Positions 34,539 to 44,311 of a stretch of DNA of 62,383 nt are shown here, piece by piece. Each line of letters begins with the position of its first letter. Within the stretch, counting starts at the first letter, position 1. Source of the stretch: Myxococcales bacterium (GTDB lineage Bacteria; Lernaellota; Lernaellaia; Lernaellales; Lernaellaceae); the NCBI GenBank assembly GCA_012517325.1, contig JAAYVF010000047.1, forward strand, positions 1 through 62,383. The letters are read 5' to 3'. The position numbers were made by a program, and so were the translations under genes. Under the pieces are notes generated by a model. The model had not been told where the DNA came from. It was given only the letters and a program-made list of their open reading frames with translations, and searched no databases.

Positions 34539-34794
34539 CATTTTTTTTAATTTTTTTTTCGGGGGTAAACTAAGATTCCAAGAAAATTGTCAATCGACGT
34601 GGCAAAGGAATCTTACCGAATACGCAGGTTGTTCAACTGCGGATCGAAGAACTCGAATTCTGGGTATAACATCGCGGGAATTATTCTTGAGAAAAATGAA
34701 ATGGCATTGTGGTTATCGTCCTTCGCGGAGATGAACTTGCCTTCATCGGTGCAGGATGTATATGTTTGTCAATGATCCTAGCCGGAGAATACGA

Positions 34795-36345
34795 GTGAAA
34801 ACACGCTGGCGGATATGGCTTTTGACAACCCTTGTTTGTGTCGGTCTGATCTTGGTCGCCTGCGACGACCCCAATGATGACGATTCCGATGCGGATGATG
34901 ATATATCCGACGATGATGCATCCGATGATGATGCATCTGACGACGACCAGAGCGACGACGATGTAAGTGATGATGATACGCCGCCGCCCAGCATCTATGA
35001 TGAACTGAATCCGACCGGATCTGTCTTGGGAGAGACATTCGGCCTTGCATCGCAGATGAGTGGCAGCCCCGAAGAACCTTGGAAGCGGGAGTTCGAGGCG
35101 ATGACTCTTCAGCAGATGGAAATTCATCGTATACGCGTCGGATTTTCCTGGGAAGAGGTCGAACCCGCCGACGATCAATGGGACTGGTCGCGCACGGACA
35201 TCCTTCACCAAATAGGTCTTGATTACGACTTGTTGTGGGACGCGCGCCTTGCCTACACGGTGGCCTGGAACGCGCCGGGAGGCTCGCCCTCGGAAATTGA
35301 TCCCGACGATTTCGCTGATTATTCGGCGCATGTTGCCGCTCGGTACTGTTCGGACATCAAACGATATGAGATCTGGAACGAACCGAATTTGTACCATTTT
35401 TGGGAGCCGGAGCCGGATCCGGCTCATTACGGCCTGCTGCTCAAGGCGGCGTACGAAGCGATTAAAAGCGAGTGCCCTGATGCAGAGGTGTTGTTTGGCG
35501 GCCTGTCCAGCAACAATTTCTCTCAGGAATTCTATTTCAATATCTATCCCTTTTTCGACCGCGTTGTCGCCGCCCACCCAGATATCTGTAACTATTTCGA
35601 TTTGATGCCGATTCATCCATACACGATCCTGCAAATGATGCGCCCCGAGGCGGCAATGGATTTCCTAGGCCGCTTTGCTCCGGATATTCCCGGGCAGGTG
35701 GATGATATCCGTGCCCGCCTGACCAAGGCAGGATGCGGCGATAAACCCATCCTGTTCACCGAGTTCGGATATCCTTCCACGTATATCGGCGATCCGATTC
35801 AGGCCGCTTATCTGATCCGTACGATCCTGCTCGGCATGACAAGGGAATTAGCCGGCTATTATCTCTATACATTTTGGGACAAGATTGGCCGCCAGCCACC
35901 GACCGAGAACGACTTCGGTCTTTTTGAATACCCGACGACACCAAACGATGAAGACCATGTGCCGAAAGCTTCCTTCTTTGCGTACCGGACGCTGGTTCAA
36001 AACCTGAGTTCCACCCGTTTTGCCGGCGATCTGTCGAGCGCCTTGTCGTTGCCAAAAAACGTTTATGTCCTGGCATTCGAGGATGTGGCTACGGAACGCC
36101 TTATGGTTGCCGCTTGGGATGGGCGGGCCAAACCCAACAGTACTTTTAAACTTTCCCTGCCGGTGCCGTTTGGGGCGACAACGGCCCGGCTGGTGAAAAT
36201 GGATGGTGAAACCATCGATGAGAGCCTGACCGATCCCCTCTCTCTCTTGTTAACCTACGAGGTCCAGTATGTCGAATTCGGATTCGCCTCTCCGTTGCGA
36301 TTCTCCGCCAAAGAAACAAAGCAGATAGACGAAGGTAACAATTAG
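34795..36345 (+). CDS. Lipoprotein glycoside hydrolase of clan GH-A type with N-terminal Asp-rich linker
   Basis: 516 residues from the GTG at 34795, seven bases after GGAGA; an in-frame ATG at 34756 is less likely because it adds a polar stretch before the signal peptide. The signal ends LVAC (Cys 23), with an Asp/Ser-rich linker to about residue 60. The catalytic domain is a (beta/alpha)8 barrel of the GH5/GH39 kind: acid/base Glu in EIWNEPN (about E196) and nucleophile Glu in FTEFGYPS (about E323). A C-terminal beta domain follows. It probably cleaves a beta-linked polysaccharide at the cell surface; the substrate is not predictable. Confidence 0.83.
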   Translation: MKTRWRIWLLTTLVCVGLILVACDDPNDDDSDADDDISDDDASDDDASDDDQSDDDVSDDDTPPPSIYDELNPTGSVLGETFGLASQMSGSPEEPWKREFEAMTLQQMEIHRIRVGFSWEEVEPADDQWDWSRTDILHQIGLDYDLLWDARLAYTVAWNAPGGSPSEIDPDDFADYSAHVAARYCSDIKRYEIWNEPNLYHFWEPEPDPAHYGLLLKAAYEAIKSECPDAEVLFGGLSSNNFSQEFYFNIYPFFDRVVAAHPDICNYFDLMPIHPYTILQMMRPEAAMDFLGRFAPDIPGQVDDIRARLTKAGCGDKPILFTEFGYPSTYIGDPIQAAYLIRTILLGMTRELAGYYLYTFWDKIGRQPPTENDFGLFEYPTTPNDEDHVPKASFFAYRTLVQNLSSTRFAGDLSSALSLPKNVYVLAFEDVATERLMVAAWDGRAKPNSTFKLSLPVPFGATTARLVKMDGETIDESLTDPLSLLLTYEVQYVEFGFASPLRFSAKETKQIDEGNN

Positions 36346-36590
36346 AAGCGCCGGAACCATAACCGTCAGTCCCAATACTTGGTCAAGGAACTATCGGGGT
36401 AGAGCGACATTTCGATGACGAAGATTCATTCGCACGCGAGACAGGATGCGCTTGTCTGGTTGCAGTGCGCAAGTATCAGGGGTCGTTGCGAGTCAAGTAG
36501 CAGAGACTCCTGCCGATTGTTGGCGGAAGCGGCTGGAAATCGAAAAAACGACCTTTTTCGGCCGCTCGTTATTGGAGCCTTAAACGCCGG

Positions 36591-39500
36591 CTACTCTTTC
36601 CGCGTCAGCAACGGCAAGGGTTTGACCGCATCGCTGCGCGGATTGATTTTCAGCGCGAGGGTTTGTTCGTTGCGGATGTCCTCGTCGGTGATGAAATACA
36701 GGTCGAGCAAGCGGTCCGTCTGATAGCCGGTGCGCAGGTAGTTGATTTCGCCCAGGCAGAGGCTCCAGCCTTCGAGCCAGGCTTTGAGCGCTTTCATCTG
36801 TTGTTCGTTGGCGTCGACGTGCAACAAGAGATCGATATCGCTGTCGGGCCGGGCGGTCGCGGTTTTGGTGCTGCCGAAAACGTAGATCGCCTTGACGCCG
36901 AAATGCGCGCCGTCGAGGGTCGCGGCGATTTTCTCGGCCATGCGCAGCCGCCACATCCAGTATTGTTCACGACCGCCTTCTTCGCGGTCCTCGCTGGGCT
37001 CGGGCAGCACATATTCGGAACTTCCCGAAAGAGTGCCCAGCATGCCGATGGCCTTGCCTTCCTCGCCGCTCATCAATAGCTGCATGGTCTGTCCGCCGGC
37101 GCTGTGCGGCACGTCGATGACGTGTAAAACGTGCGCCAACTGGGTGTACTCGGGCAGCATTTCGGCCAGGCGGTTGGGGCCGCCGAGCAGGAACTTGCGG
37201 TTGAAGACGACCGTCGGATCGTCGGGATAGAGCGGCAGATAGCTGATCGAGGCTTCCACCAGATCCTGGAAAAAGTGGGTGCCAAACGACAGATCGGGGA
37301 GGTAGTCGCCTTTCTTAAAGGCGATCTCGATCAGCGCGGCGGTGTTGTTGATGTCGGAATAGCCGACGCTGACGCCCAGCTTGACGTCGCCGCGGCTGCC
37401 CCAGCGGCCGGGGCCCATCAGAATGAACCGGCGCTTGGACAGCAGGGTGTTGAGCTTGCCGACCGCGCGGCCCACGGCCTTCATTTCCTCGATGTTGTGC
37501 AACGCTTCGTAAGCCTCGGGGTCGACGTAGACAATGTGGGTGATGTCGGGGATGAACCCGTCGGAGATGTATTTGTCGGCGGTGAAGACCAGTCGCTCGG
37601 CCGCGATGTTGTGGGGCAGGGTCACTTTCAGGCGGTGCTTGAGGCTGCTCTGAGCCCGGCATTGCAGCAGGTAATAATCTTGGCCGTCCGCGGCGAACTC
37701 GATATCCACCGGGGAGCCGAGTTCGTGCGCCAACAGGTCCATCAGGATCTTCAGTTCGGCGATGAACGAGGTGCGTGTGACCAGGCCGTCGAAGGTCGCC
37801 ACCAGTTGGGCGCCCTCGAAGTCGATCAGGCCCGTCGCGGGTTGCAACAGACCGTTTTTCAATTCCGAGAAAATCTGCTTGGCGCGGGGATATTCGCCGC
37901 CGTGGGCGTGCAGCAACTCGGCCAGCGGCACGGTTTCGATCGAGCGCGTCGCGAGATTGATCGCGTCGACGAAGCGCGGTGCGTACTGCATCGTCTCTTC
38001 GATCGAGGCATTGACCCGCAAGCCCGGCTGACCCGGCGCGATGAGTACCGGATAGTCGTTGCTCACCCGGTCCACGGCCCGCGTGCCGAGCCCCGGCACC
38101 AGCCGTGCCAGGCCGTCGTCGCGGCGGATGCGCGGCGACCAGCGAAACTCGTTGTGGCTGAAAGCGACGCCGGCGAAGGCCGGGCACAGGTAGGGGCCGA
38201 CGCGGTCGCCGACGACCTCCTGAATGACGATGCCCATTTCCTCGGGAAAATCGAGCAGGCCGCGCTCGGCCCGGTACTCGATCGGGTCCGGCCCGAACGT
38301 CGAGGCGTAGACCTCGGCGATGGCGTCGAGCAGCGATTGCAACCGCTCCTGCTTGGTACCCTGGTTGGCGATGAACAGGCTCTTGTATTTGCCGGAAAAC
38401 GCCGCGCCCTGGCTGTCCTCGAGCAGCGAACTGCTGCGGACGATCAGCGGCCGGTCACCCAGGTCGTCCAGGGCCATCGCCAGGCCCTTGATCATCTCCG
38501 GCGAGAAGGACGAATTCTTGAAAAGCTGGATGAGGTTGGGATACTCCAGCCGGATCTGGTCGATCTCGTGGTACTTGTACTCGAGCAGATCCTCCAGGTG
38601 GTTGTGGTGCAGGAAGTCGAAGATGCCGTCGGAGGGGATGTACCAGGTGCGCGGCACCTTCATCTGGCGCAGCGCCTGCAGCCGGTCGCCGTTTTTGCGG
38701 ATGATTTCCCTGGCGACCGACATGCCCGCCGCCTTGCCGCCCAGCTTGCCGTTGCTCTGCGGCGGGTAAATGAACCGCTGGGTCAGGTCGTACAGCGTGT
38801 CGAGCGTGATGTGCTTTTTGGCGATGTTGATGAATTCGAGGCGGCGGCTGAATAACCGGCGGATCAGGCTGACGTGGACCGCGTCGATCGTGGCGCGCGA
38901 CAGGTCGCTTTCCTGAAAGCCCGATTCGCGGAAGCGGACGATGGCCTCGGCGATGTCCGACAGCTTCGAGGTGTTGTCCTCGAGCACGTCGAGCAGGAAG
39001 CTGACCTTGTTTTCTTTGATCCACTTCTGGAAGTAGGCGAAGATCATGTCGTCGCTGAGGCGGCGCGCGGCGATGACGAAAATCTGTTCGGCGAGTTGCA
39101 GGTTGATTTCGACCGGCTGGATGCGGATCGGCCGGTTGACGCCGTCGTGCTGGGTTTCTCCCCGGGTCTCGGTGAAATTCCAGCCCAATTTGCCCAGCAG
39201 TTGGCGCGCTTCCTCGACGCCGATGTAGCACAGGTAGTTGAGCATGCGGCGTGAGATTTTCAGCAGCAGGTCGCGATCGGTCAGCTTGAGCATGTCGTAC
39301 ACGACCTGCCAGTTGTGGCGCTCGATCTCCTTGTCCTTCTGATCGGTCCGCATGTCCCGGAAGAGGGATTCGAGCTGCTTGTGCAGGATGGTCTGACCGA
39401 GCCGTTGCGCCACGGTGTCGATCAGCCGTTTTTCCTCGCGCAGAAACGGTCCGTCGTCCAACGCCGGCATTTCGCGCGGATAGCCGACCTCGATCCAGCC

Positions 39501-39782
39501 GAGCCGGTCGTTCTGCACGATCAGGTCGGCGGTCAGTTTCCATGGCGAATCCTGGAAGCCCGGGGTTTGAAAAACCTGATTTTCAACCACGATGCGCGCC
39601 TGGGCGGCTTCGGCGTAGAACATGCCGGCGGCCAGCGACGGCACGATTTTCTCGCTCATCTGCGCCAGCGACTGGTCCGTCTGCCGCAGCACCTCCTCGA
39701 CTTCGTAAAGGCAGCTCAGTTCCTTGGCGCGTTCCTGCAGGGAGGAGACCAGTTCGTCGAACGGCTTGTCGGTATCGCTCAT
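36591..39782 (-). CDS. PEP-synthase-N (ATP-grasp-like) protein with N-terminal GAF-like region and C-terminal nucleotidyltransferase domain
   Basis: 1063 residues from the ATG at 39782, which overlaps the stop of the upstream gene (ATGA). The N-terminal about 180 residues look GAF-like, followed by a helical region. The middle is a PPDK_N-type nucleotide-binding domain (GKLGGKAAGMSVA, RPLIVRSSSLLEDSQGAAFSGKY, MGIVIQEVVGDR, EFAADGQDYYLLQCRAQ). A conserved LMGPGRWGSRGDVKLGV block is shared with the neighbour. The last about 100 residues are a nucleotidyltransferase domain with FGSTKTATARPDSDIDLLL, the GSX10DXD site. The PEP-utilising His domain and PEP-binding barrel are absent. Role unknown, possibly nucleotidyl or phosphoryl transfer. 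Confidence 0.8.
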   Translation of the reverse strand: MSDTDKPFDELVSSLQERAKELSCLYEVEEVLRQTDQSLAQMSEKIVPSLAAGMFYAEAAQARIVVENQVFQTPGFQDSPWKLTADLIVQNDRLGWIEVGYPREMPALDDGPFLREEKRLIDTVAQRLGQTILHKQLESLFRDMRTDQKDKEIERHNWQVVYDMLKLTDRDLLLKISRRMLNYLCYIGVEEARQLLGKLGWNFTETRGETQHDGVNRPIRIQPVEINLQLAEQIFVIAARRLSDDMIFAYFQKWIKENKVSFLLDVLEDNTSKLSDIAEAIVRFRESGFQESDLSRATIDAVHVSLIRRLFSRRLEFINIAKKHITLDTLYDLTQRFIYPPQSNGKLGGKAAGMSVAREIIRKNGDRLQALRQMKVPRTWYIPSDGIFDFLHHNHLEDLLEYKYHEIDQIRLEYPNLIQLFKNSSFSPEMIKGLAMALDDLGDRPLIVRSSSLLEDSQGAAFSGKYKSLFIANQGTKQERLQSLLDAIAEVYASTFGPDPIEYRAERGLLDFPEEMGIVIQEVVGDRVGPYLCPAFAGVAFSHNEFRWSPRIRRDDGLARLVPGLGTRAVDRVSNDYPVLIAPGQPGLRVNASIEETMQYAPRFVDAINLATRSIETVPLAELLHAHGGEYPRAKQIFSELKNGLLQPATGLIDFEGAQLVATFDGLVTRTSFIAELKILMDLLAHELGSPVDIEFAADGQDYYLLQCRAQSSLKHRLKVTLPHNIAAERLVFTADKYISDGFIPDITHIVYVDPEAYEALHNIEEMKAVGRAVGKLNTLLSKRRFILMGPGRWGSRGDVKLGVSVGYSDINNTAALIEIAFKKGDYLPDLSFGTHFFQDLVEASISYLPLYPDDPTVVFNRKFLLGGPNRLAEMLPEYTQLAHVLHVIDVPHSAGGQTMQLLMSGEEGKAIGMLGTLSGSSEYVLPEPSEDREEGGREQYWMWRLRMAEKIAATLDGAHFGVKAIYVFGSTKTATARPDSDIDLLLHVDANEQQMKALKAWLEGWSLCLGEINYLRTGYQTDRLLDLYFITDEDIRNEQTLALKINPRSDAVKPLPLLTRKE

Positions 39783-41524
39783 TTTAGAATGACTCCCCGG
39801 CTGCGCCGGCCGTCCACCTTGACGCAAAGCGGAGCGTTCAGGGCGACGCAGCGGACGAACGATTTTTCCTTCCAGGTCGGTTGCGCGGCGAGCCACGACC
39901 AATCGATCCGTTTCTCGGGATCGCGCACCGAAAAATAGCTTACCTGGAAAGCGTTGATGTTGTGAAAGAAATGCGAACCCTGGCTGAGGTCGACGTTCAT
40001 GTCCTCGAGCATCGCCTCGACGATCGTCCGGGCGCCGCCGATCTGGCCCCAGGTCACCGGAATGCCCAGCCATGGGTCCGACGAACCCCAACGCCCGAAG
40101 CCGATCAGCAAATACGGCTGCCCCGCCTCGACCAGCGCGCGGTTGATCGTCGCCAGTTCGGCGGCCACCTTGGTCGACAGCGCGAGGGAGAAGGTGTCGG
40201 GTTTGACGTAGACGATGTGGCGGAGGTCTTCGTGGATGCCGTTGCCCAGGACGCTGGCCGAGGACAGCAGCACCCGGTCGCCGCTCATTTCGGCGTCGTC
40301 GATCTCAACCGCCTCGCGCGAAACGACCATCGGCCGCACCTGCAAGAAACCGAAACGGATCGGCCCGTTTTTCGGCAGGGTTGCGGCGAATTCGATTTCG
40401 ACGTCAGCGCTCAGGCTTTCCTTGGCGATTGCCAATAGTTCACTGATCACTTCGTTGAGCGGCAGCACACGCCCGACGAGCAGCGGCGCGAAGGTGATGG
40501 CCCGCGGCCCGGCCCCGGCGGTGCCCATTTCGAGCCGGTCGTTGGCGCCGTCGTAGGTTGACGCCACGAGGCGCAGGTTGTCGTCGTATTCCGCGTCGGC
40601 CAGCGCGGCGGCGCTCAGGTATTCGGTTTCCTTGATCGGGTCGTGCGCGGGCGGCCGGCCCATGTTGACCGCCCAGAAGGTTTTTTGCGTTTCGTCGAGC
40701 AATTGGCGCAGTGAGTTGTACGGCGGGTTGGACCGCGGCAAGCGCGGCGAATATGTCCACGAGGTGCCGCCGTCGACGATGGTTTTGCCCAGGCCGAGCG
40801 CCAGATTGACCACGCCGTCCTCGGGTTTGGCGCCGCCGAACGCGTAATAGGTGTAGGATCGCCCGACGCCGGAGATCACCGGATAAAAGCGCTCGCCGAA
40901 CCGTTCGCCGATCACTTCCTGGATGATGACGGCCATTTTTTCCTGGTGCGGCTCGATGCCCGTGGCCCGCATGTATTCGCGCGCCGTCTGAAAAAACGTC
41001 GAAGCGTAGACGAACTTGACGGCCTCGATCAGCTTTTGGAAGCGGACGTTCGGGTCCGGCTGGTTGTTGGGGATCATCTTGGTTTCATAAATGCCCGCGA
41101 ACGGGCGGGCGAGGGCGTCCTCCAACAGGCTCGACGAACGGACGGCGAGGGGCGTCCGGGTCTGGCTGACCAGCGACCACAGGTCGCCGACCAGCATCGG
41201 TGAAAGTTCCGCCCGCTGAAATTCGTGGGCGATGCGTTCGTCGGAATGCTCTTCTTCCAGGAAGTCGTAAAGCCGGTTCTCCTCCATGAACAGGTCGAAA
41301 TACTGGGTGGTGATCACCGTCAGCTTGGGAATGCCCACGACGATGGGAGCGAAGCGCTCGGCCGGCAGTTTTTCCGCCAGAATGCGCTTGATGAACGCCA
41401 GACCGTGCGCCTTGCCGCCGATTTCGCCCTCGCCGATGACGGAAAAATCGTGATCCGCCGCTAGAAATCGCCGGTCAAAGGGCAAAAATTCCGTCATCGT
41501 GGCCGCGCGCGGCGCGTCGCTCAT
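39779..41524 (-). CDS. PEP-synthase-N (ATP-grasp-like) domain protein
   Basis: 581 residues. PPDK_N-type features: GEIGGKAHGLAFIKRI, TPLAVRSSSLLEDALARPFAGIYET, EKMAVIIQEVIGERFG and IRFGFLQVRPM. As in its downstream partner, a block YLLIGFGRWGSSDPWLGIPV follows, so the two are paralogues with different ends. It lacks the phospho-His and PEP-binding domains of true PEP synthase. The four-base overlap with the next gene means the two are translated together and may form a complex. Nothing around them identifies a pathway. Confidence 0.8.
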   Translation of the reverse strand: MSDAPRAATMTEFLPFDRRFLAADHDFSVIGEGEIGGKAHGLAFIKRILAEKLPAERFAPIVVGIPKLTVITTQYFDLFMEENRLYDFLEEEHSDERIAHEFQRAELSPMLVGDLWSLVSQTRTPLAVRSSSLLEDALARPFAGIYETKMIPNNQPDPNVRFQKLIEAVKFVYASTFFQTAREYMRATGIEPHQEKMAVIIQEVIGERFGERFYPVISGVGRSYTYYAFGGAKPEDGVVNLALGLGKTIVDGGTSWTYSPRLPRSNPPYNSLRQLLDETQKTFWAVNMGRPPAHDPIKETEYLSAAALADAEYDDNLRLVASTYDGANDRLEMGTAGAGPRAITFAPLLVGRVLPLNEVISELLAIAKESLSADVEIEFAATLPKNGPIRFGFLQVRPMVVSREAVEIDDAEMSGDRVLLSSASVLGNGIHEDLRHIVYVKPDTFSLALSTKVAAELATINRALVEAGQPYLLIGFGRWGSSDPWLGIPVTWGQIGGARTIVEAMLEDMNVDLSQGSHFFHNINAFQVSYFSVRDPEKRIDWSWLAAQPTWKEKSFVRCVALNAPLCVKVDGRRSRGVILK

Positions 41525-41859
41525 TTGCCATTCACTCCCTTTTGGGATCCTGCCGACTGTCGTTCACCTTAGCATCCGTCTGCCGGCGTTGTCCACCAAA
41601 GCGAAATCCGCGAACCGGGCGATGGCGAACCCGGCAAGATGATTATTCAGTGCAAATAATGCTTTCGGGTCGGTGCACGGTTCGTATGTTCAAAGTTCCG
41701 GAATTGGCGTGCTCGTCCCTGCCGCTTTTCGATCTTGCTATTTGGCCCTAAATGCAGGATAATACTAACTATGGATTAATTAGATGATTTGCATGCTTCT
41801 TGTGGGGTCGGGCGCGAATCCGAAAAGATTGAATCGTTATTTTGTCCAATGGGGGGATA
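41525..41859. other. Divergent intergenic region upstream of the signalling operon
   Basis: 335 bases without a convincing gene. A possible TAATAC -10 (about 41760) lies 100 bases before the ATG at 41860, but no good -35 is correctly spaced. I looked for a -24/-12 element here and found none (the TTTGGCCC...TGC near 41740 has the wrong spacing). Confidence 0.3.
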
Positions 41860-42522
41860 ATGAAAAAAAGCAATACGCCCAGGGCAATGAAAAAAATACG
41901 GAAACCCGTTGCGATAAAAAAGCCTTTCCAGAATGAAGAAGGGAGAAAAAAGAAAATGGAAAAAGGGAAAATGGATGCCGCCAAAGCGCCAGTTTCATCC
42001 CAACCGGCCACCGGAAACATTGATCAGATTCGCGATATTCTTTTCGGCAACCAGGTTCGCGAATACGACAAACGATTCGCGGAAATGGAAGAACGGTTCT
42101 CAAAACGATTGTTGGACCTGCGGACCGAAACCACCAAGCATTTCGAGTCGATCGAAAATTATTTCAAGGGCCAGTTCGACAGCATGGCTGATCAATTGAA
42201 AGAAGAAAAGGACGAACGGACCGGCGACCACAAACAGTTGGAAAGGGATCTGAAGGAGACCGCCGCGTCGTTCGAGAAAAAATTATCGAAATTGACTGAA
42301 CAAACCGCCAAGTATGAAAAGGAATTGCGCCAACAATTGCTCGAGCAATCCAAAACCTTGCGCGAGGAAATCCGGCAAAGCATCGAGGATCTTTCAACCG
42401 CCGTCACGCGTCAGTTGGACGATCTGCGTGGCGCGAAAACCGATCGCGCCGCCTTGGCCGCCTTGTTCATGGATGTCGCCATGCAACTGAACAGCGAAAT
42501 CGCGCCCAATTTCGATAAATAG
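41860..42522 (+). CDS. Basic, coiled-coil protein
   Basis: 220 residues from the ATG at 41860, with GGGGGGA directly upstream. The first about 45 residues are Lys-rich. Then GNIDQIRDILFGNQVREYDKRF leads into a long coiled coil (about 70-190) rich in E/K/Q heptads. GNIDQIRDILFG resembles the DELQKLRHLLLG of the next gene, followed in both by an acidic coil, suggesting interaction or common origin. First gene of a plus-strand cluster; no enzymatic motif. Confidence 0.7.
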   Translation: MKKSNTPRAMKKIRKPVAIKKPFQNEEGRKKKMEKGKMDAAKAPVSSQPATGNIDQIRDILFGNQVREYDKRFAEMEERFSKRLLDLRTETTKHFESIENYFKGQFDSMADQLKEEKDERTGDHKQLERDLKETAASFEKKLSKLTEQTAKYEKELRQQLLEQSKTLREEIRQSIEDLSTAVTRQLDDLRGAKTDRAALAALFMDVAMQLNSEIAPNFDK

Positions 42523-42533
42523 TCATTCGCACG

Positions 42534-44300
42534 ATGAGCGATGAATCTCGGCCAGTCGTAACGACCGCGGAAAGGGAGGCGATTCCCACGTCCGGCGGCG
42601 ATGAACTGCAAAAATTGCGGCACTTGCTGCTGGGCAAGGAGCAATCCCAGATCGGCCGGCTGGAGGAGGAAGTCGACAAGTGCCGCCCCACGGCTGAGAA
42701 TCTCGCTTCGGTTCTTCCCAAGGCTATTGACCGGGCTACCGCTCTCGACGATCAGCGGCTCACCGACTCGCTTGCGCCGACGGTCGAGAAAGCCATTCAG
42801 ATTTCAGTGAAAAAGGACGCCACGCCGCTGGTCAACGCGTTGTTTCCGGTAATGGGTCCGGCAATCCGTAAGGCGATCGCCGAAACCTTCAGCGGAATGA
42901 TCCAATCGTTGAACCTGGCGCTGGAAAAAAGCTTTTCCGTCCAGGGGTTGAAATGGCGGCTCGAAGCCTGGCGAACCGGCAAGCCTTTCGGGGAAGTGGT
43001 TTTGCTGCACGGCCTGGTGTTTCGGGTGGAGCGGATCTTCTTGATCCACCAGAAAACCGGCGTGCTTTTGTGGCATGCCGCCGACGATGCCGCGCAGTCG
43101 CAGGACGGCGACATGGTTTCGGGCATGCTGACGGCGATTCAGGATTTCGTGCACGATTCGTTCGCCGTGCGGCAAGGCGATAAACTGGAAACCATCCAGG
43201 TCGGCGAACTGAAAGTATGGATCGTGCAGGGGCCGGCCGCCTTTCTCGCGGCGGTGATTCGCGGCGACGCGCCGGAATCGTATCACGAGGTCCTGCACGA
43301 AATTCTCGAACAGGTCCACCGCGAGCGCGGGCGGGAATTGGCGGAATTCACCGGCGATACGGAGCCTTTCGCGGCGATCGAGCCCGAATTGCGGCGCGGA
43401 TTGCGCGCCCAATACAAGGAAAAGGAGCACTCGCTCCGGCGGGCGTATCTGGCGCTGGGCGCCGTTCTGGTCGCGCTGCTGTTGTGGACGGGTTTTCTGA
43501 CGCGGGACAATCTGCGGTGGGCGGATTACCTGGCTCGCTTGGGTTCCGAACCGGGTCTGGTCGTGGTCGAGAGCGGCCACCGTTTCGGCCGCTATTGGGT
43601 CAATGGGTTGCGCGATCCGCTGGCCGCCGATCCGGCTTTTTTGCTGTCCACCGTCAAACTGAATCCGAAAAAAGTGTCCAGTCGGTGGCAGCCCTTTCAA
43701 TCCCTGGACGATAAATTGCTGTTGAACAGGGCCCGGGCCGTCCTGCTGCCGCCGGAAAAAGTATCCCTCCGGCTCGAAAACGGGACGTTGTTCCTTTCCG
43801 GCGTCGCGCCACATTCATGGATCGTCGCCGCCCGGGAACGAGCGCGGGGAATAGCTGGGATTGTCGCCCTGGATACGAAAACCTTGTTGGACGAGGATGG
43901 GGATCGCCTCCAGGCGCTCAAGGCGCGCGTTGAAAAAGCGGAGCTATGGTTCCAGGTGAATTCCACCCAATTGCTGCCCGACCAAATCGACAAGTTGGAT
44001 TCTCTGGCCGCCGATATTCGCGAAATCGACGCGACCGCGACGCGCACGGGCCAAACCGCGCGTTTTCGGTTGATCGGCCGAGCCGACAGCCGCGGCACCG
44101 AGGCGGTCAATGCGCAGCTCAGCCAACGGCGGGCGGAGGCCGTCGGGCGAATTTTGTTTTCAAAAGGTCTGCGAACTGATATCTTTTCCGTGGATGGGTT
44201 GGGCGCGAATAAACCATTGGAATCGGAAGACACCGAGAACGGACGGGTTCGCAATCGCTCGGTGGTGGTGGAAGTCGTGATAACCGGCATCGTCCCATAA
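42534..44300 (+). CDS. Inner-membrane protein with C-terminal OmpA-like peptidoglycan-binding domain
   Basis: 588 residues. The N-terminal about 270 residues are cytoplasmic (a LRHLLLGKEQSQIGRLEEEV coil, then a basic domain with WHAADDAAQSQDGDMVSGML). One transmembrane helix (RAYLALGAVLVALLLWTGFL, about 300-320) leads to a periplasmic part with a BON-like segment (VSLRLENGTLFLSGVAPHSW) and a C-terminal OmpA domain (LWFQVNSTQLLPDQIDKLD ... GRADSRGTEAVNAQLSQRRAEAV ... NRSVVVEV). It links the wall to a cytoplasmic domain, and the next gene is a Ras-like GTPase 11 bases downstream. Similar OmpA/GTPase pairs suggest envelope sensing. The start has no strong ribosome site. Confidence 0.78.
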   Translation: MSDESRPVVTTAEREAIPTSGGDELQKLRHLLLGKEQSQIGRLEEEVDKCRPTAENLASVLPKAIDRATALDDQRLTDSLAPTVEKAIQISVKKDATPLVNALFPVMGPAIRKAIAETFSGMIQSLNLALEKSFSVQGLKWRLEAWRTGKPFGEVVLLHGLVFRVERIFLIHQKTGVLLWHAADDAAQSQDGDMVSGMLTAIQDFVHDSFAVRQGDKLETIQVGELKVWIVQGPAAFLAAVIRGDAPESYHEVLHEILEQVHRERGRELAEFTGDTEPFAAIEPELRRGLRAQYKEKEHSLRRAYLALGAVLVALLLWTGFLTRDNLRWADYLARLGSEPGLVVVESGHRFGRYWVNGLRDPLAADPAFLLSTVKLNPKKVSSRWQPFQSLDDKLLLNRARAVLLPPEKVSLRLENGTLFLSGVAPHSWIVAARERARGIAGIVALDTKTLLDEDGDRLQALKARVEKAELWFQVNSTQLLPDQIDKLDSLAADIREIDATATRTGQTARFRLIGRADSRGTEAVNAQLSQRRAEAVGRILFSKGLRTDIFSVDGLGANKPLESEDTENGRVRNRSVVVEVVITGIVP

Positions 44301-44311
44301 AGGCCGCGGCG

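Noticed and set aside
36415-36723. 102-codon plus-strand frame
   Set aside because: It runs antisense into the end of the large PEP-synthase-N-like gene and has no ribosome site or motif.
41525-41859. Sigma-54 promoter before the signalling cluster
   Set aside because: The TTTGGCCC...TGC near 41740 has GG-N8-GC, two bases short of the required spacing.
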